A stretch of 64,000 nucleotides of DNA. It comes from Chloracidobacterium sp. (GTDB lineage: Bacteria > Acidobacteriota > Blastocatellia > Pyrinomonadales > Pyrinomonadaceae). Both the position numbers and the translations under genes were made by a program. The DNA lies in NCBI GenBank assembly GCA_016716305.1, contig JADJWP010000002.1:2912501-2976500 (forward strand), written 5' to 3'. Below the pieces are notes generated by a model. The model was not told the DNA's origin. It saw only the letters and a program-made list of their open reading frames with translations, and did not search any database. Shown piece by piece: positions 26,251 to 34,871 of this stretch (the stretch's first letter is position 1; every line of letters begins with the position of its first letter).

Positions 26251-26369
26251 TGATGCCGATACCGTTTCACGGTCGCGCCGGTTGCGGGCAGTTGATGGAA
26301 TTGTTCTAATATCGCCATCGGAATCGAAATCGACGATCTCGTCCGATCGCAGTCTCACCCTTTAGCAAA
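26251..26369. other. Intergenic region before the lytic transglycosylase
   Basis: No gene was found here. TTCTAATATCGCC near 26304-26316 contains a TAATAT -10-like hexamer that could start a transcript for the transglycosylase with a leader of about 50 nt. No -35 or terminator hairpin is evident. Confidence 0.35.
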
Positions 26370-26948
26370 ATGTTTCGATATCTCATTTCGTGCCTGATAG
26401 TAACGGCCGTGATCGCGGCATCGGGCGCGTTTTTTTTTCGGGATTATTGGGAACACCGTTTTGACGATCTGATCGCTCAGGAAGCAAGGATCTACCGCAT
26501 CGACGAAAAGCTCGTTTGGAGCCTGATCTACGAAGAGACCTATTTCCGCTCAGCGGCCCGCGGCGATGCCGGCGAGATCGGCCTGATGCAGGTAACGCCG
26601 CTGGTAGCCCGCGAATGGGCGAAAGAGACCGGGTTGAGCGAATTCGAGCGGCAATCGAATGAGAATGTCGGCGAACTTCTGGGCGATGCCCGCCGCAACA
26701 TACAGATCGGCTGCTGGTATTACGAAAGGCTCCGCGAAAAATATCGCGGACGACTGTCTGAGACCGCGATGACGCTCGCCGCATACAACGCCGGTCCGAG
26801 CCGCGTCGAGGAATGGACGCGTGACACCGACGCGGCCAACCTCGCCGAAGCTGATTTTATCGAACGGATCGGGATAGCCACGACCAGATCATACGTAAGT
26901 TCGATCCTCGTCAGGTACCGCGCCAATTCGACCAGCAAACCCAAATGA
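26370..26948 (+). CDS. Membrane-anchored lytic transglycosylase (SLT domain)
   Basis: The 192-residue protein has an N-terminal anchor (LISCLIVTAVIAASGAFFF) and a single SLT domain: LVWSLIYEETYFRSAARGDAGEIGLMQVTP, with a catalytic Glu in the YEETYF phrase, and MTLAAYNAGPSRVEEW. It cleaves the glycan backbone of peptidoglycan from the periplasmic side. Size and layout resemble MltE/EmtA-like or YjbJ-like enzymes. Its stop overlaps the start of the amidohydrolase gene (ATGA), so translation is coupled although the functions appear unrelated. Confidence 0.9.
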   Translation: MFRYLISCLIVTAVIAASGAFFFRDYWEHRFDDLIAQEARIYRIDEKLVWSLIYEETYFRSAARGDAGEIGLMQVTPLVAREWAKETGLSEFERQSNENVGELLGDARRNIQIGCWYYERLREKYRGRLSETAMTLAAYNAGPSRVEEWTRDTDAANLAEADFIERIGIATTRSYVSSILVRYRANSTSKPK

Positions 26949-28225
26949 AGATCCTCACAGCCGACTACGTTTTGCCGATCGCATCGGAACCGATCCGCGA
27001 CGGTGCGGTCGTCATCGAAGGCTCGACCATCATTGATGTCGGGCCAGGCGTCGCGATGCTCGAACGGTTTCCGGAGGCTGAAGTAAATGCGTTTGGCGAG
27101 GCTGCGATCTTGCCGGGCTTTGTGAACTGCCACTCGCATCTCGAGGTGACCGCATTGCGTGGGGCTTTGGACGGCGTCGAGCACGACTTTCGGTCATGGC
27201 TTTTGAAACTTAACGATCTGCGTGCGGCCATGTCTGACGATGCGATCGAGGAAGCGGCATTTCGCGGCGCGAGAGAAGGAGCACGAGCCGGCGTCACCTG
27301 CTTCGGCGACATCGGGCGAAACGGCCGGGCTGGCCTCAACGGACTGAAACGGGCCGGTCTCCGGGGGATCGTCTTTCAAGAGACCGAGTTCTCGCCGGAT
27401 AACCGGACCGCTGAGCGCGATCTTTCTTATCTGGTGAAAAAGTTCGAACTGCTTCGGGCGGACGAGACCGAACTTGTACGGGTCGGGCTGTCGCCGCACT
27501 CACCATATACGGTAGGGTCGAGGCTATTCGAGATGATCGCTCAGATGTCGATCATCGACCGCATTCCGATAACCATCCACGCGGCCGAATCTGCGAACGA
27601 AACGGAACTGATGATGCACGGCACGGGCTTTTTCACAGAGGTCTACGAGAAATTTGACGTCGAGTGGCAAAGCCCTCACTGCACGACGATCGAATATCTC
27701 GAACGGTTGGGCGTACTCTCGGCTCGGCCGTTGCTGGCACATTGCGTCGAGGTTTCGGATCGCGACATAAGCCGCATCGCCGCCAACGGAGCAAAGATAG
27801 CGCATTGCCCGAAATCGAACGCAAAATTCGGCCACGGCTACGCACCGTTCGAGAAATTTGCGGATGCCGGCATCGCGGTCGGGCTCGGCAGCGATTCGGT
27901 GGCGAGCAACAACGTGTGCGACATGCTCGAAGAAGCCCGCTTTGCGGCCCTGTCAGCCCGCAATCGTCCCGACAGCAAACGGTTCGTAGGTGCGAGGGAA
28001 GTGTTGCGGGCTTCGACTCTTGGTGGTGCTCAGGCTCTGGGCATGGAAGACATTGTCGGCACTCTCCGATCCGGAAAGCAGGCTGACATTGCCGTTGTAT
28101 CGCTCGAAAACATCGCCCAGCAACCTGTCAGCGACATCGAGGCCGCGTTGGTCTTTTCGTCGAACGCCCGCGACGTCATGATGACATTTGTCGCAGGTGA
28201 GGCGGTCTATCCTTTCAACAGTTGA
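26945..28225 (+). CDS. Metal-dependent amidohydrolase (cytosine/adenosine-deaminase-like, MtaD/AtzB family)
   Basis: The 426-residue protein is a TIM-barrel deaminase. It shows metal ligands in PGFVNCHSHLE, the ITIHAAES strand, LLAHCVEVS, and the catalytic Asp in GLGSDSVASNN, followed by the family end RSGKQADIAVVSL. Known relatives deaminate S-adenosylhomocysteine, 5'-methylthioadenosine, aminodeoxyfutalosine or triazines. Without other pathway genes nearby the substrate cannot be chosen. It overlaps the transglycosylase gene by 4 bases. Confidence 0.87.
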   Translation: MKILTADYVLPIASEPIRDGAVVIEGSTIIDVGPGVAMLERFPEAEVNAFGEAAILPGFVNCHSHLEVTALRGALDGVEHDFRSWLLKLNDLRAAMSDDAIEEAAFRGAREGARAGVTCFGDIGRNGRAGLNGLKRAGLRGIVFQETEFSPDNRTAERDLSYLVKKFELLRADETELVRVGLSPHSPYTVGSRLFEMIAQMSIIDRIPITIHAAESANETELMMHGTGFFTEVYEKFDVEWQSPHCTTIEYLERLGVLSARPLLAHCVEVSDRDISRIAANGAKIAHCPKSNAKFGHGYAPFEKFADAGIAVGLGSDSVASNNVCDMLEEARFAALSARNRPDSKRFVGAREVLRASTLGGAQALGMEDIVGTLRSGKQADIAVVSLENIAQQPVSDIEAALVFSSNARDVMMTFVAGEAVYPFNS

Positions 28226-28233
28226 CCCGCGAT

Positions 28234-29127
28234 CTACTTTGCCAGATCCGACACGTTCTTCAATTCCCGCAAAAGGTCATCTGTCGTCCAACGGTTTCCA
28301 GGCAGCATCTTTGCCACCTTGCCGTCCGGCGCGATCACGGCAGTAACGAGATTGTGGTTGATCTCGGCCTTGTTCTCAGCGTTGACCTCGTACTTCAGCC
28401 CAAAGAAATCGGCCAAAGTCCTAACATTTTTGTCGTCGCCGACGGCGAGCTGCCAAACGGTAAAGTCAGGTTTCGCGGGGTTGCCCAGATAGCCGATGCC
28501 GTACTCCTTCAATTTCGCCGGCGTATCGCGGGCTGGGTCGAACGAGATCGTCAGCAGCCGCATCTTGTCCTTGAACTCGGCATTGTCGTTGAGTTGGACC
28601 GCGGCATTGCTGAAATTCTGAGACATCCTGATGCAGTAATCCGGCAGCGGACACTCGCGATAGATGAATGTGACCGCGAGAGCCTTGCCGCGGTAGCCGG
28701 CCAATGTAAACTTGCGGCCGTCCTGATCTGTGAGCGATACATTCGGTACGTCTTTGCCAACCTGGTCAGCCTCTTTGGTTGGCGGCGGAGGTGCGTCGGG
28801 GTTCGGTGCGGCGACTATTCCGATCTTTTCAAGCCAATACGGATCTTTTGCGGAACTGTCGACCACCAGCTCGGCACGGATCTCGGCTCCCGGAGCAAGC
28901 TCTTCCCAAACCCAATCTTCTTTGATCGGGAAATCCATGGTCATTTTTTCCATGAAGCCGGGGATCTCTTCGTGCTCGATCTTGGCTCGTTTTCCGGCCT
29001 TATCGACCGAGATCACCTTGCCTTTGAGGTCATATCGTTTTGCGTTAGCCGTCGGTTCGTCGGCCGGTGCCGTCGAGCACGCCGCAATGGCCAAGGCCAT
29101 CATCACAAGTATTGAAATATTTCGCAT
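28234..29127 (-). CDS. CusF-like/SCO1 fusion lipoprotein, copper handling
   Basis: From ATG 29127 the 297-residue lipoprotein (lipobox AIAAC, Cys17) joins two copper-binding modules. Residues about 30-105 resemble CusF (IPGFMEKMTMDFPI, with a paired-Met motif). Residues about 120-295 are SCO1/SenC with a thioredoxin fold. The SCO cysteines are C159 and C165 in CPLPDYC, so the spacing is CX5C rather than the usual CX3C. The conserved His is in EINHNLVT. SCO proteins deliver copper to the CuA site of cytochrome oxidase. No oxidase gene lies nearby. A longer reading from 29163 puts charged residues before the signal peptide. Confidence 0.85.
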   Translation of the reverse strand: MRNISILVMMALAIAACSTAPADEPTANAKRYDLKGKVISVDKAGKRAKIEHEEIPGFMEKMTMDFPIKEDWVWEELAPGAEIRAELVVDSSAKDPYWLEKIGIVAAPNPDAPPPPTKEADQVGKDVPNVSLTDQDGRKFTLAGYRGKALAVTFIYRECPLPDYCIRMSQNFSNAAVQLNDNAEFKDKMRLLTISFDPARDTPAKLKEYGIGYLGNPAKPDFTVWQLAVGDDKNVRTLADFFGLKYEVNAENKAEINHNLVTAVIAPDGKVAKMLPGNRWTTDDLLRELKNVSDLAK

Positions 29128-29257
29128 AAAGGATCGATCTGAGTTCAAAAAATCCGTGTTCACTCGATCGTTAAAGGAACCACGATACCTCTTATTTTGG
29201 CCTAGCTGATACAGACACGCAATCGACGGAAGTTAGTTTGCCAAGTGATGAAGCGGG

Positions 29258-31678
29258 TCATCTGAGCTTGAGCTTATCGTCATACAGAGTACGGTAAACC
29301 CGGTAATTTGCCATCACCTTATAGACGTAGTCCTTCGTCTGCGAATAGGCGATCTCCGGAACGTAGCGGTCGGGCAGGTCCGAGCTTGCCCGGCCTATCC
29401 ATCGTTTCATATTCTCTTCGCCGCCGTTATAACTTGCGGCCGCCGCCTGATACTGGTTCGGAAATAATCGGAGAAGGCCGCCCGCATATTGCGAGCCAAA
29501 GAGGATCGCTGTGGCCGGATCGTAAAGGTCGTCCTGATCGAAATTCTTTCGGCCGAGCTCACCGGCGATCCTTTCGGCCGTGCTCGAAATGAACTGCATC
29601 AGACCGCGGGCGGCAGCGTTGGATCTTGCGTCGGGCCGGAAGCCCGATTCCTGACGCATGATAGCGGTGATAAAACGCGGATCGAGGCTCTGCGGCAGCG
29701 CGCTCGCAAGAATATGATCGGCGTACGGTACGGGAAACAATAATTCGGCGGCATCGGCAGGAATGAGTTCGATCTGAAAATCGGCCGGCACATTTCGCCA
29801 TAGCGGTTCGATCAGATCGAACCCGCGATATGCCTTTCCGCCACGAGTGTAAACTACTGCCAGCGTGTACCGATCGTCGGGCGAGGCCGGCAGCCTGCCT
29901 GCTTCGAGTTCGGGTGCGGCCTCATCGTATAACCCAAGAAAAAGCAGCTCTTCGGCAATGCGTCTATGTCGTGCGGCGCCCGTCTGCCGTTTGGGCTTTT
30001 CGGCCGGCTCCTTGCGCGACCTATCCACAAAAGTGAATCGCGGGAGTTTTGAGTATGCGGGCAGTTCTGCATACACCTCTCGAAGTGAATTCAGCAGCCG
30101 CTCGCGGGCACCCTCATCGATCGTCATTCGGATAGCTGATTGGATCGCTTTGCGGCGAGTATCAGCATCCTTCGAGTTGAGGTCCGCCGAAAGAGCTGCC
30201 AATGCGGCGGTGACCGCCGGACGCGTCGATTCGTTCACCGCAAGTTCGCGAAGGCGTTCGGTCGCCCGCCAACCGTAATACTCCCTACGGCCATCGGCTA
30301 TCGCAAGGTATTGCGATATGGCCTCTGAGACACGTCCGACCCTTTCGAGCGAAAAGGCGATCAGAAAGCGCACTTCGGCACGGTTCGTTCCTCCCGGGAC
30401 ACGCGCTTCGCCAAGATCGGCAAGCGGCATCGATCGCTGAAGCGTGTCGATGGCCTTTTCCCAGTCTTCGCGAGCGAGATAGATCCGAGCTTCGGCAAAC
30501 AGAGCCTGAGCCTCGCCGACCTTTCCGCGAAACCTCGCCTGCGTCTCTGCTGCTCGGCGCAAAGCTTCGGTATCCTGACGCTGATCGCGCAAGATATCGA
30601 CCGGGTTGAGATATGCCCGATCAACGCTCGCATCATCGGGGTATCTTTCGATATACCGCTGATAGCGTGCGATCGATTCACGATATTTTCCATTTCGGGC
30701 ATACGCTGAAGCGGCGTGCAGCAGGGCATCTTTTGCCGACGGGTGATCGGGAAAACGTTCGAGCAGCCGCTCGAACCACACGATCGCATCGGCAAATTCG
30801 GACCGTTGAGCGTGGCCGCGGCCGATCATATACATCGCGTCGGGAATGCTCTGATCGCTTGAATGATCATTGACGACGGCGAGGTAATGGCCCCGGGCTT
30901 CGACGAATTGGCGGTTGAACTGATAAACCGCCGCTCGGCGCAAATGCTCTGACGCGGCAAGCCTCGGCGTCTTCAGACCTTCGCCGCCGACCGTACGATC
31001 GATGACGTCGAGTCCGCGAACGCCTTCGAGCGCCAGATCGTCCGGCTGGCTGGGGTCGTCCGTGCCTTCTGTCAGTTCCGCGAACGCCGACCGCGCACGC
31101 TCAGTGTCGCCAAGCTGAAGATGAGCCTTAGCCCTGATCGCAAGCTCTTTGCGAATAAGCGAATTCGCCGTTACGGACGGAAAGAAGTTTCCCGGATCGG
31201 CTGATATTGCCGGTAATCTGCCGCCATCAACGACGAACCGGTAGTTACCGCTCTCGGTATAGCTGCGGGCGAACCTCGCATCAGCGGCACGAGCGAGAAG
31301 GCTCTCGGGAAAGATGGCGACCAACTGCATCAGAAACAGTCGTTCAAGCATGTGGTTGCCCGAGGCGCCGGCGATCATCGCCATCCGATACAAAGCGTAT
31401 TCCTTAAGTATCGAACCGCGGTCAGCGACCGATTGATAGCTCGCCATCGCCGCCGCAAAGTCGCCCGTTCGTTCGGCCGTTCGTGCCAAAAGATAGTCGT
31501 AATTATTTGCGACGAACGATCGAGGGTCCGCATCCCGAAGTTGGGTGAGTTGAAGCGTGACCGCGGCAAGATCATTGCTTGCATATGCTTCGCGGATAGA
31601 TCGATGGGTATCTTCGGCGGGTGAGGCTGATATCTGGAGGTTAAAGGTGAGGATGGCCGCGATGCAAAGAAGCCGCAT
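29258..31678 (-). CDS. Slt70-like soluble lytic transglycosylase with TPR repeats
   Basis: The 806-residue protein has a signal peptide and a long helical region of tetratricopeptide repeats (for example AMYMIGRGHAQRSEFADAIVWFERLLERFPDHPSAKDALLHAA). It ends with an SLT domain: AIMRQESGFRPDARSNAAARGLMQF, with the catalytic Glu in RQES, and YNGGEENMKRW. This is the architecture of Slt70, whose helical ring feeds glycan strands to the catalytic domain. It should act in the periplasm on peptidoglycan. It lies downstream of the VCBS gene with a terminator between them. Confidence 0.9.
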   Translation of the reverse strand: MRLLCIAAILTFNLQISASPAEDTHRSIREAYASNDLAAVTLQLTQLRDADPRSFVANNYDYLLARTAERTGDFAAAMASYQSVADRGSILKEYALYRMAMIAGASGNHMLERLFLMQLVAIFPESLLARAADARFARSYTESGNYRFVVDGGRLPAISADPGNFFPSVTANSLIRKELAIRAKAHLQLGDTERARSAFAELTEGTDDPSQPDDLALEGVRGLDVIDRTVGGEGLKTPRLAASEHLRRAAVYQFNRQFVEARGHYLAVVNDHSSDQSIPDAMYMIGRGHAQRSEFADAIVWFERLLERFPDHPSAKDALLHAASAYARNGKYRESIARYQRYIERYPDDASVDRAYLNPVDILRDQRQDTEALRRAAETQARFRGKVGEAQALFAEARIYLAREDWEKAIDTLQRSMPLADLGEARVPGGTNRAEVRFLIAFSLERVGRVSEAISQYLAIADGRREYYGWRATERLRELAVNESTRPAVTAALAALSADLNSKDADTRRKAIQSAIRMTIDEGARERLLNSLREVYAELPAYSKLPRFTFVDRSRKEPAEKPKRQTGAARHRRIAEELLFLGLYDEAAPELEAGRLPASPDDRYTLAVVYTRGGKAYRGFDLIEPLWRNVPADFQIELIPADAAELLFPVPYADHILASALPQSLDPRFITAIMRQESGFRPDARSNAAARGLMQFISSTAERIAGELGRKNFDQDDLYDPATAILFGSQYAGGLLRLFPNQYQAAAASYNGGEENMKRWIGRASSDLPDRYVPEIAYSQTKDYVYKVMANYRVYRTLYDDKLKLR

Positions 31679-31709
31679 GCTCTGATTCTAACCAATTATC
31701 GGTCAATCG

Positions 31710-31742
31710 AAAAAAAGGGAGCAACCCCGAAGGGCCACTCCC
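31710..31742 (-). terminator. Intrinsic terminator after the VCBS repeat gene
   Basis: On the minus strand, GGGAG...CCC-TTCG-GGG...CTCCC folds into a hairpin with a three-base wobble segment in its middle, followed by TTTTTT. It ends the transcript of the gene at 32723-31770. Confidence 0.85.
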
Positions 31743-31769
31743 AGGCGGAAACCGCGAGTTGGGGGATCA

Positions 31770-32723
31770 TTAGGGCACTCCTACAATGCTCGGCTTCGTT
31801 TTTAGCGAAGCGAGCGGAATATCGGTCGCGAGTCCGAAGGTGTGACTCACGATGCTCGCCGTCGAGCTTTGAAATACATACCACGTTCCCTGGCGAAAAA
31901 CTGCGTGATCGGCCGTACCGTCGGCATCATAATCGTCGGGTATCGCGATGCTGTCCGGAAAGCCGAAATGAAATGAATCGATCTCGCCGGTCGTACGGTC
32001 GAGCGTGTACCAGATGCCATTTCGAAAAACGGCCGGATCGGTTCGCCCGTCGCCGGTGTAATCCGCGGGCACCAGGCGGTCATAACCGGCAATGCCGAAG
32101 TTTCGGATGTCAACCTTTTGCGTCAGGCTTTCGAGGATGTACCAGTTGCTTTCCCATGAGCGGAACACAGCAACATCGGTCCGTCCGTCGCCGTCGTAAT
32201 CGGCCGGGACGGGAATATCACCGAGCGTGCCCCAATAGTAGTATCGAGCTTTAGCAACATTATGATCTTCGGTCGAGAATAATACGTACCAAATGCCTGT
32301 GTCCGGACGCCATACGGCTATGTCAGCAAGTCCGTCGCCATCGAAATCCGCCGGCACAGGCACGTCCGGCAATGCACCGGTGGGGTAATAGGTCGTTTTA
32401 CCCCAATAGTGGTAAATCGACGCCCCGGTGCTGCTCAGCTGTATATGCCACACCCCCGTTTCGGGCCGCCAGACCGCAACATCGGTGTCTCCGTCACCAT
32501 CGTAATCGGCCGGAACCAGAACGTCTGACTCAAGGCCCCAATTTACGGCCGAGAACGAGCCGGTCTCATCCTGCGAACGCGAATACCAAACACCTGTCGA
32601 CGGCCGGAACACTTCCAGATCGATCGGTTCGGTCGGCTCGCCCTCGATGCCGGCGGCCGAAACAGCCGCAGCGGCGATGCAGATCAAAAGGGCAGTTGCC
32701 GTAGATTTAATGATAAGTGACAT
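31770..32723 (-). CDS. Exported FG-GAP/VCBS repeat protein
   Basis: After a signal peptide (IIKSTATALLICIAAAAVSAAG), the 317-residue protein is made almost only of VCBS units such as VPADYDGDGDTDVAVWRPETGVW and VPADYDGDGRTDVAVFRSWESNW. This gives about six blades with the DxDGDG calcium loop. The last full loop (DDYDADGTADHAVF) is degenerate. No catalytic domain is attached, so the protein is a stand-alone propeller. Its role is likely binding or surface structure outside the cell. It has its own terminator and a GAGAG ribosome binding site, and reads away from folD. Confidence 0.85.
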   Translation of the reverse strand: MSLIIKSTATALLICIAAAAVSAAGIEGEPTEPIDLEVFRPSTGVWYSRSQDETGSFSAVNWGLESDVLVPADYDGDGDTDVAVWRPETGVWHIQLSSTGASIYHYWGKTTYYPTGALPDVPVPADFDGDGLADIAVWRPDTGIWYVLFSTEDHNVAKARYYYWGTLGDIPVPADYDGDGRTDVAVFRSWESNWYILESLTQKVDIRNFGIAGYDRLVPADYTGDGRTDPAVFRNGIWYTLDRTTGEIDSFHFGFPDSIAIPDDYDADGTADHAVFRQGTWYVFQSSTASIVSHTFGLATDIPLASLKTKPSIVGVP

Positions 32724-32914
32724 TTACAAGTCTCTCGTAAATCGGCTCGGTTCGTAAGTTCTTCGTCTATCACGAGACGATGTACGTCCGGCTCTTTTGC
32801 GGTTCATCCAACGGTTCTGCCATACGAAACACGGAATCGGCAGATATTCCCGAAAAAAGCCCGACGATCGAACGGCATACGAATTCGACGAATGCATCGC
32901 GGCCGTCCGCCTGA

Positions 32915-32943
32915 CTGACAAGTCGAGCAGTATCCTGTAAAAT
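32915..32943 (+). promoter_or_regulatory. Promoter CTGACA-N17-TAAAAT, leaderless start of folD
   Basis: CTGACA (32915-32920) and TAAAAT (32938-32943) are separated by exactly 17 bp. The -10 ends 7 nt before ATG 32951, so the transcript should start at the start codon. There is no Shine-Dalgarno sequence. This is the best supported of the five leaderless candidates. Confidence 0.7.
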
Positions 32944-32950
32944 CAACGAT

Positions 32951-33868
32951 ATGGCAGCGCGAGCATTGAGCGGGAAACCGATAGCCGACGCTATCAAGGA
33001 CGAAGTCTCGGCCGAGGTCAAGAAACTCGGTTTTAGGCCGGGACTTGCCGTTGTTCGCGTCGGAGAAGATCCGGCCTCAGCGGTCTATGTCGCGAGCAAG
33101 GTAAAGACGACAGAGGACCTCGGGATGCATTCGGAGCATATTCACCTCTCGGCTGAGACCTCGCACGACGAACTTCTCGCGATCATCAAAGGCCTGAACT
33201 GCCGCGACGAAATCGACGGCATTCTCGTACAGCTTCCGCTGCCGGGACATATCGATGACCGCGAGATACTCGAAGCGATCGATCCGGCAAAGGATGTCGA
33301 CGGATTTCATCCGATGAACGTCGGACGTCTGTCGCAGGGACGCGAGGCTCTGGTTCCGTGCACGCCCGCGGGCGTGATCGAGATCCTGAAACGCTCAGAT
33401 ATACCGATCGCAGGTCAGCATGCCGTTATCGTCGGGCGAAGCAACATCGTCGGAAAGCCGATGGCGATGCTGCTTTTGCAGGAGAATGCGACGGTCACGA
33501 TCTGTCATTCGCGAACGCGCGATCTTGCATCAATAACACGTCAGGCGGACATCATCGTTGCGGCGATCGGGCGTCCCGGATTCATTCGCAGCGAGCATAT
33601 CGGCGAGGGTGCGACCGTCGTCGATGTTGGTATCAACAGCGTCAGCGACCCGGCAGCGGCCGCTGAGCTTTTCTCGGAGACCGACCTGCCGAAGCGTCTT
33701 GCCGCGATCGAGAACCGCGGAGCCACGCTGGTCGGCGACGTCAACCCGAAAGAGGCAAATGAAAGAGCGGGAGCGTTCACACCAGTTCCGGGCGGCGTCG
33801 GGCTGCTCACCGTGGCGATGCTGATGAAAAATACCGTCGACGCTGCCAAAATGCGAAGACGTTCTTGA
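32951..33868 (+). CDS. folD: Bifunctional methylenetetrahydrofolate dehydrogenase/methenyltetrahydrofolate cyclohydrolase
   Basis: FolD interconverts 5,10-methylene- and 10-formyl-tetrahydrofolate with NADP. The 305-residue product has PGLAVVRVGEDPASAVYVASKVK (catalytic Lys and Tyr region), DGILVQLPLPGHID, and the dinucleotide site VIVGRSNIVGKPMAMLL. It ends with PVPGGVGLLTVAMLMKNT. The length is normal. The mazG-like and coaE genes follow on the same strand. A gap of 87 bases after folD leaves room for their own promoter. Confidence 0.95.
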   Translation: MAARALSGKPIADAIKDEVSAEVKKLGFRPGLAVVRVGEDPASAVYVASKVKTTEDLGMHSEHIHLSAETSHDELLAIIKGLNCRDEIDGILVQLPLPGHIDDREILEAIDPAKDVDGFHPMNVGRLSQGREALVPCTPAGVIEILKRSDIPIAGQHAVIVGRSNIVGKPMAMLLLQENATVTICHSRTRDLASITRQADIIVAAIGRPGFIRSEHIGEGATVVDVGINSVSDPAAAAELFSETDLPKRLAAIENRGATLVGDVNPKEANERAGAFTPVPGGVGLLTVAMLMKNTVDAAKMRRRS

Positions 33869-33955
33869 CCAATTCTCGAAAAGACGTGGATCGGACCGCT
33901 GATCCGCCTCAGAACCCCGTGTTTTTATTTGTAAACTTTGTGCGAATCAATATTT

Positions 33956-34255
33956 ATGAACTTTGACGAATATCAGTCGGCGGCGAGCAATACCGCCTTG
34001 TATCCAAGGCGGCTCGAAAATCTGGAATATCCGACGCTCGGGCTTGCCGGCGAAGCGGGCGAGGTGGCAAACATCGTCAAGAAGATACAGCGTGACCATG
34101 GCGGGGTCGTCAATGACGACATTCGCTTAAAGCTCAAAGACGAGCTCGGCGATGTGCTTTGGTATATATCAGCCTGTGCGGACGAGCTTGGCCTGACGCT
34201 TGCGGAGATCGCAGCGTTCAACGTCAACAAACTGGCAAAGCGTCATGGCCGCTGA
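33956..34255 (+). CDS. MazG-like nucleotide pyrophosphohydrolase
   Basis: The 99-residue all-alpha protein has the MazG/dUTPase-superfamily metal motif: GLAGEAGEVANIVKK (ExxE) and LKDELGDVLWYIS (ExxD). It hydrolyses nucleoside triphosphates to monophosphates and pyrophosphate, a housecleaning role. ATG 33956 is the family-like start (MNFDEYQSAA). A TTG-initiated longer frame at 33938 exists but adds no domain. The coaE start follows 6 bases after its stop, so the two are probably cotranscribed. Confidence 0.88.
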   Translation: MNFDEYQSAASNTALYPRRLENLEYPTLGLAGEAGEVANIVKKIQRDHGGVVNDDIRLKLKDELGDVLWYISACADELGLTLAEIAAFNVNKLAKRHGR

Positions 34256-34261
34256 CCGTTA

Positions 34262-34864
34262 ATGCTAAAAGTAGGACTGACAGGTTCGATCGCGGTCGGC
34301 AAGACCTTTGTCTGCGGCATCTTTCGCGAGCTCGGCTGCCATATTCTCGATGCTGATCAGGTGGCTCGTGATGTCGTACGACCGGGAACCGCCGGCCTTC
34401 GGGCGATCGCCGAAGAATTCGGTCCTGACGTACTTAGTTCGAGCGGCGAGCTCGACAGAAAAAGGCTTGGGGCGATAGTTTTCGATAATGGCGAGTTGCG
34501 TCAAAGGCTCAATGCGATCGTTCATCCGTTAGTGAGGTCAGAGCAGGATAGATGGCTGGCCGAACTCGAATCGAGCGTGCCAAACGCGATAGCGATAGTT
34601 GACGCTGCTCTGATGATCGAATCAGGCGGCTACCGAAGGTTTGATAAGCTGATCGTAGTTTGGTGCCGGCCAGAGATTCAGCTCGGCCGATTGATGAAGC
34701 GGGACGGCTTGACCGAGGCCGAAGCCTTGAACCGGATAGAAGCCCAAATGCCGCAGAACGAAAAGAAAAGCTATGCCGACATTCTGATCGATACTTCGGG
34801 CACCGCAGACGAGACAAGAAAACAGGTAGAGTCGGCCCATGAACTTCTGCTGCGGCTGAGATGA
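34262..34864 (+). CDS. coaE: Dephospho-CoA kinase
   Basis: CoaE makes the last step of coenzyme A synthesis, phosphorylation of the ribose 3'-hydroxyl of dephospho-CoA. The 200-residue product has the P-loop GLTGSIAVGKTFV (residues 5-17), the HILDADQVARDVVRPGTAG motif and the IVHPLVR phrase. In the P-loop, Ala-Val replaces the more usual Gly-Ser/Ala before GK. The gene follows the MazG-like gene closely and is followed within 8 bases by an OppA gene. Confidence 0.93.
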   Translation: MLKVGLTGSIAVGKTFVCGIFRELGCHILDADQVARDVVRPGTAGLRAIAEEFGPDVLSSSGELDRKRLGAIVFDNGELRQRLNAIVHPLVRSEQDRWLAELESSVPNAIAIVDAALMIESGGYRRFDKLIVVWCRPEIQLGRLMKRDGLTEAEALNRIEAQMPQNEKKSYADILIDTSGTADETRKQVESAHELLLRLR

Positions 34865-34871
34865 AGAACCG

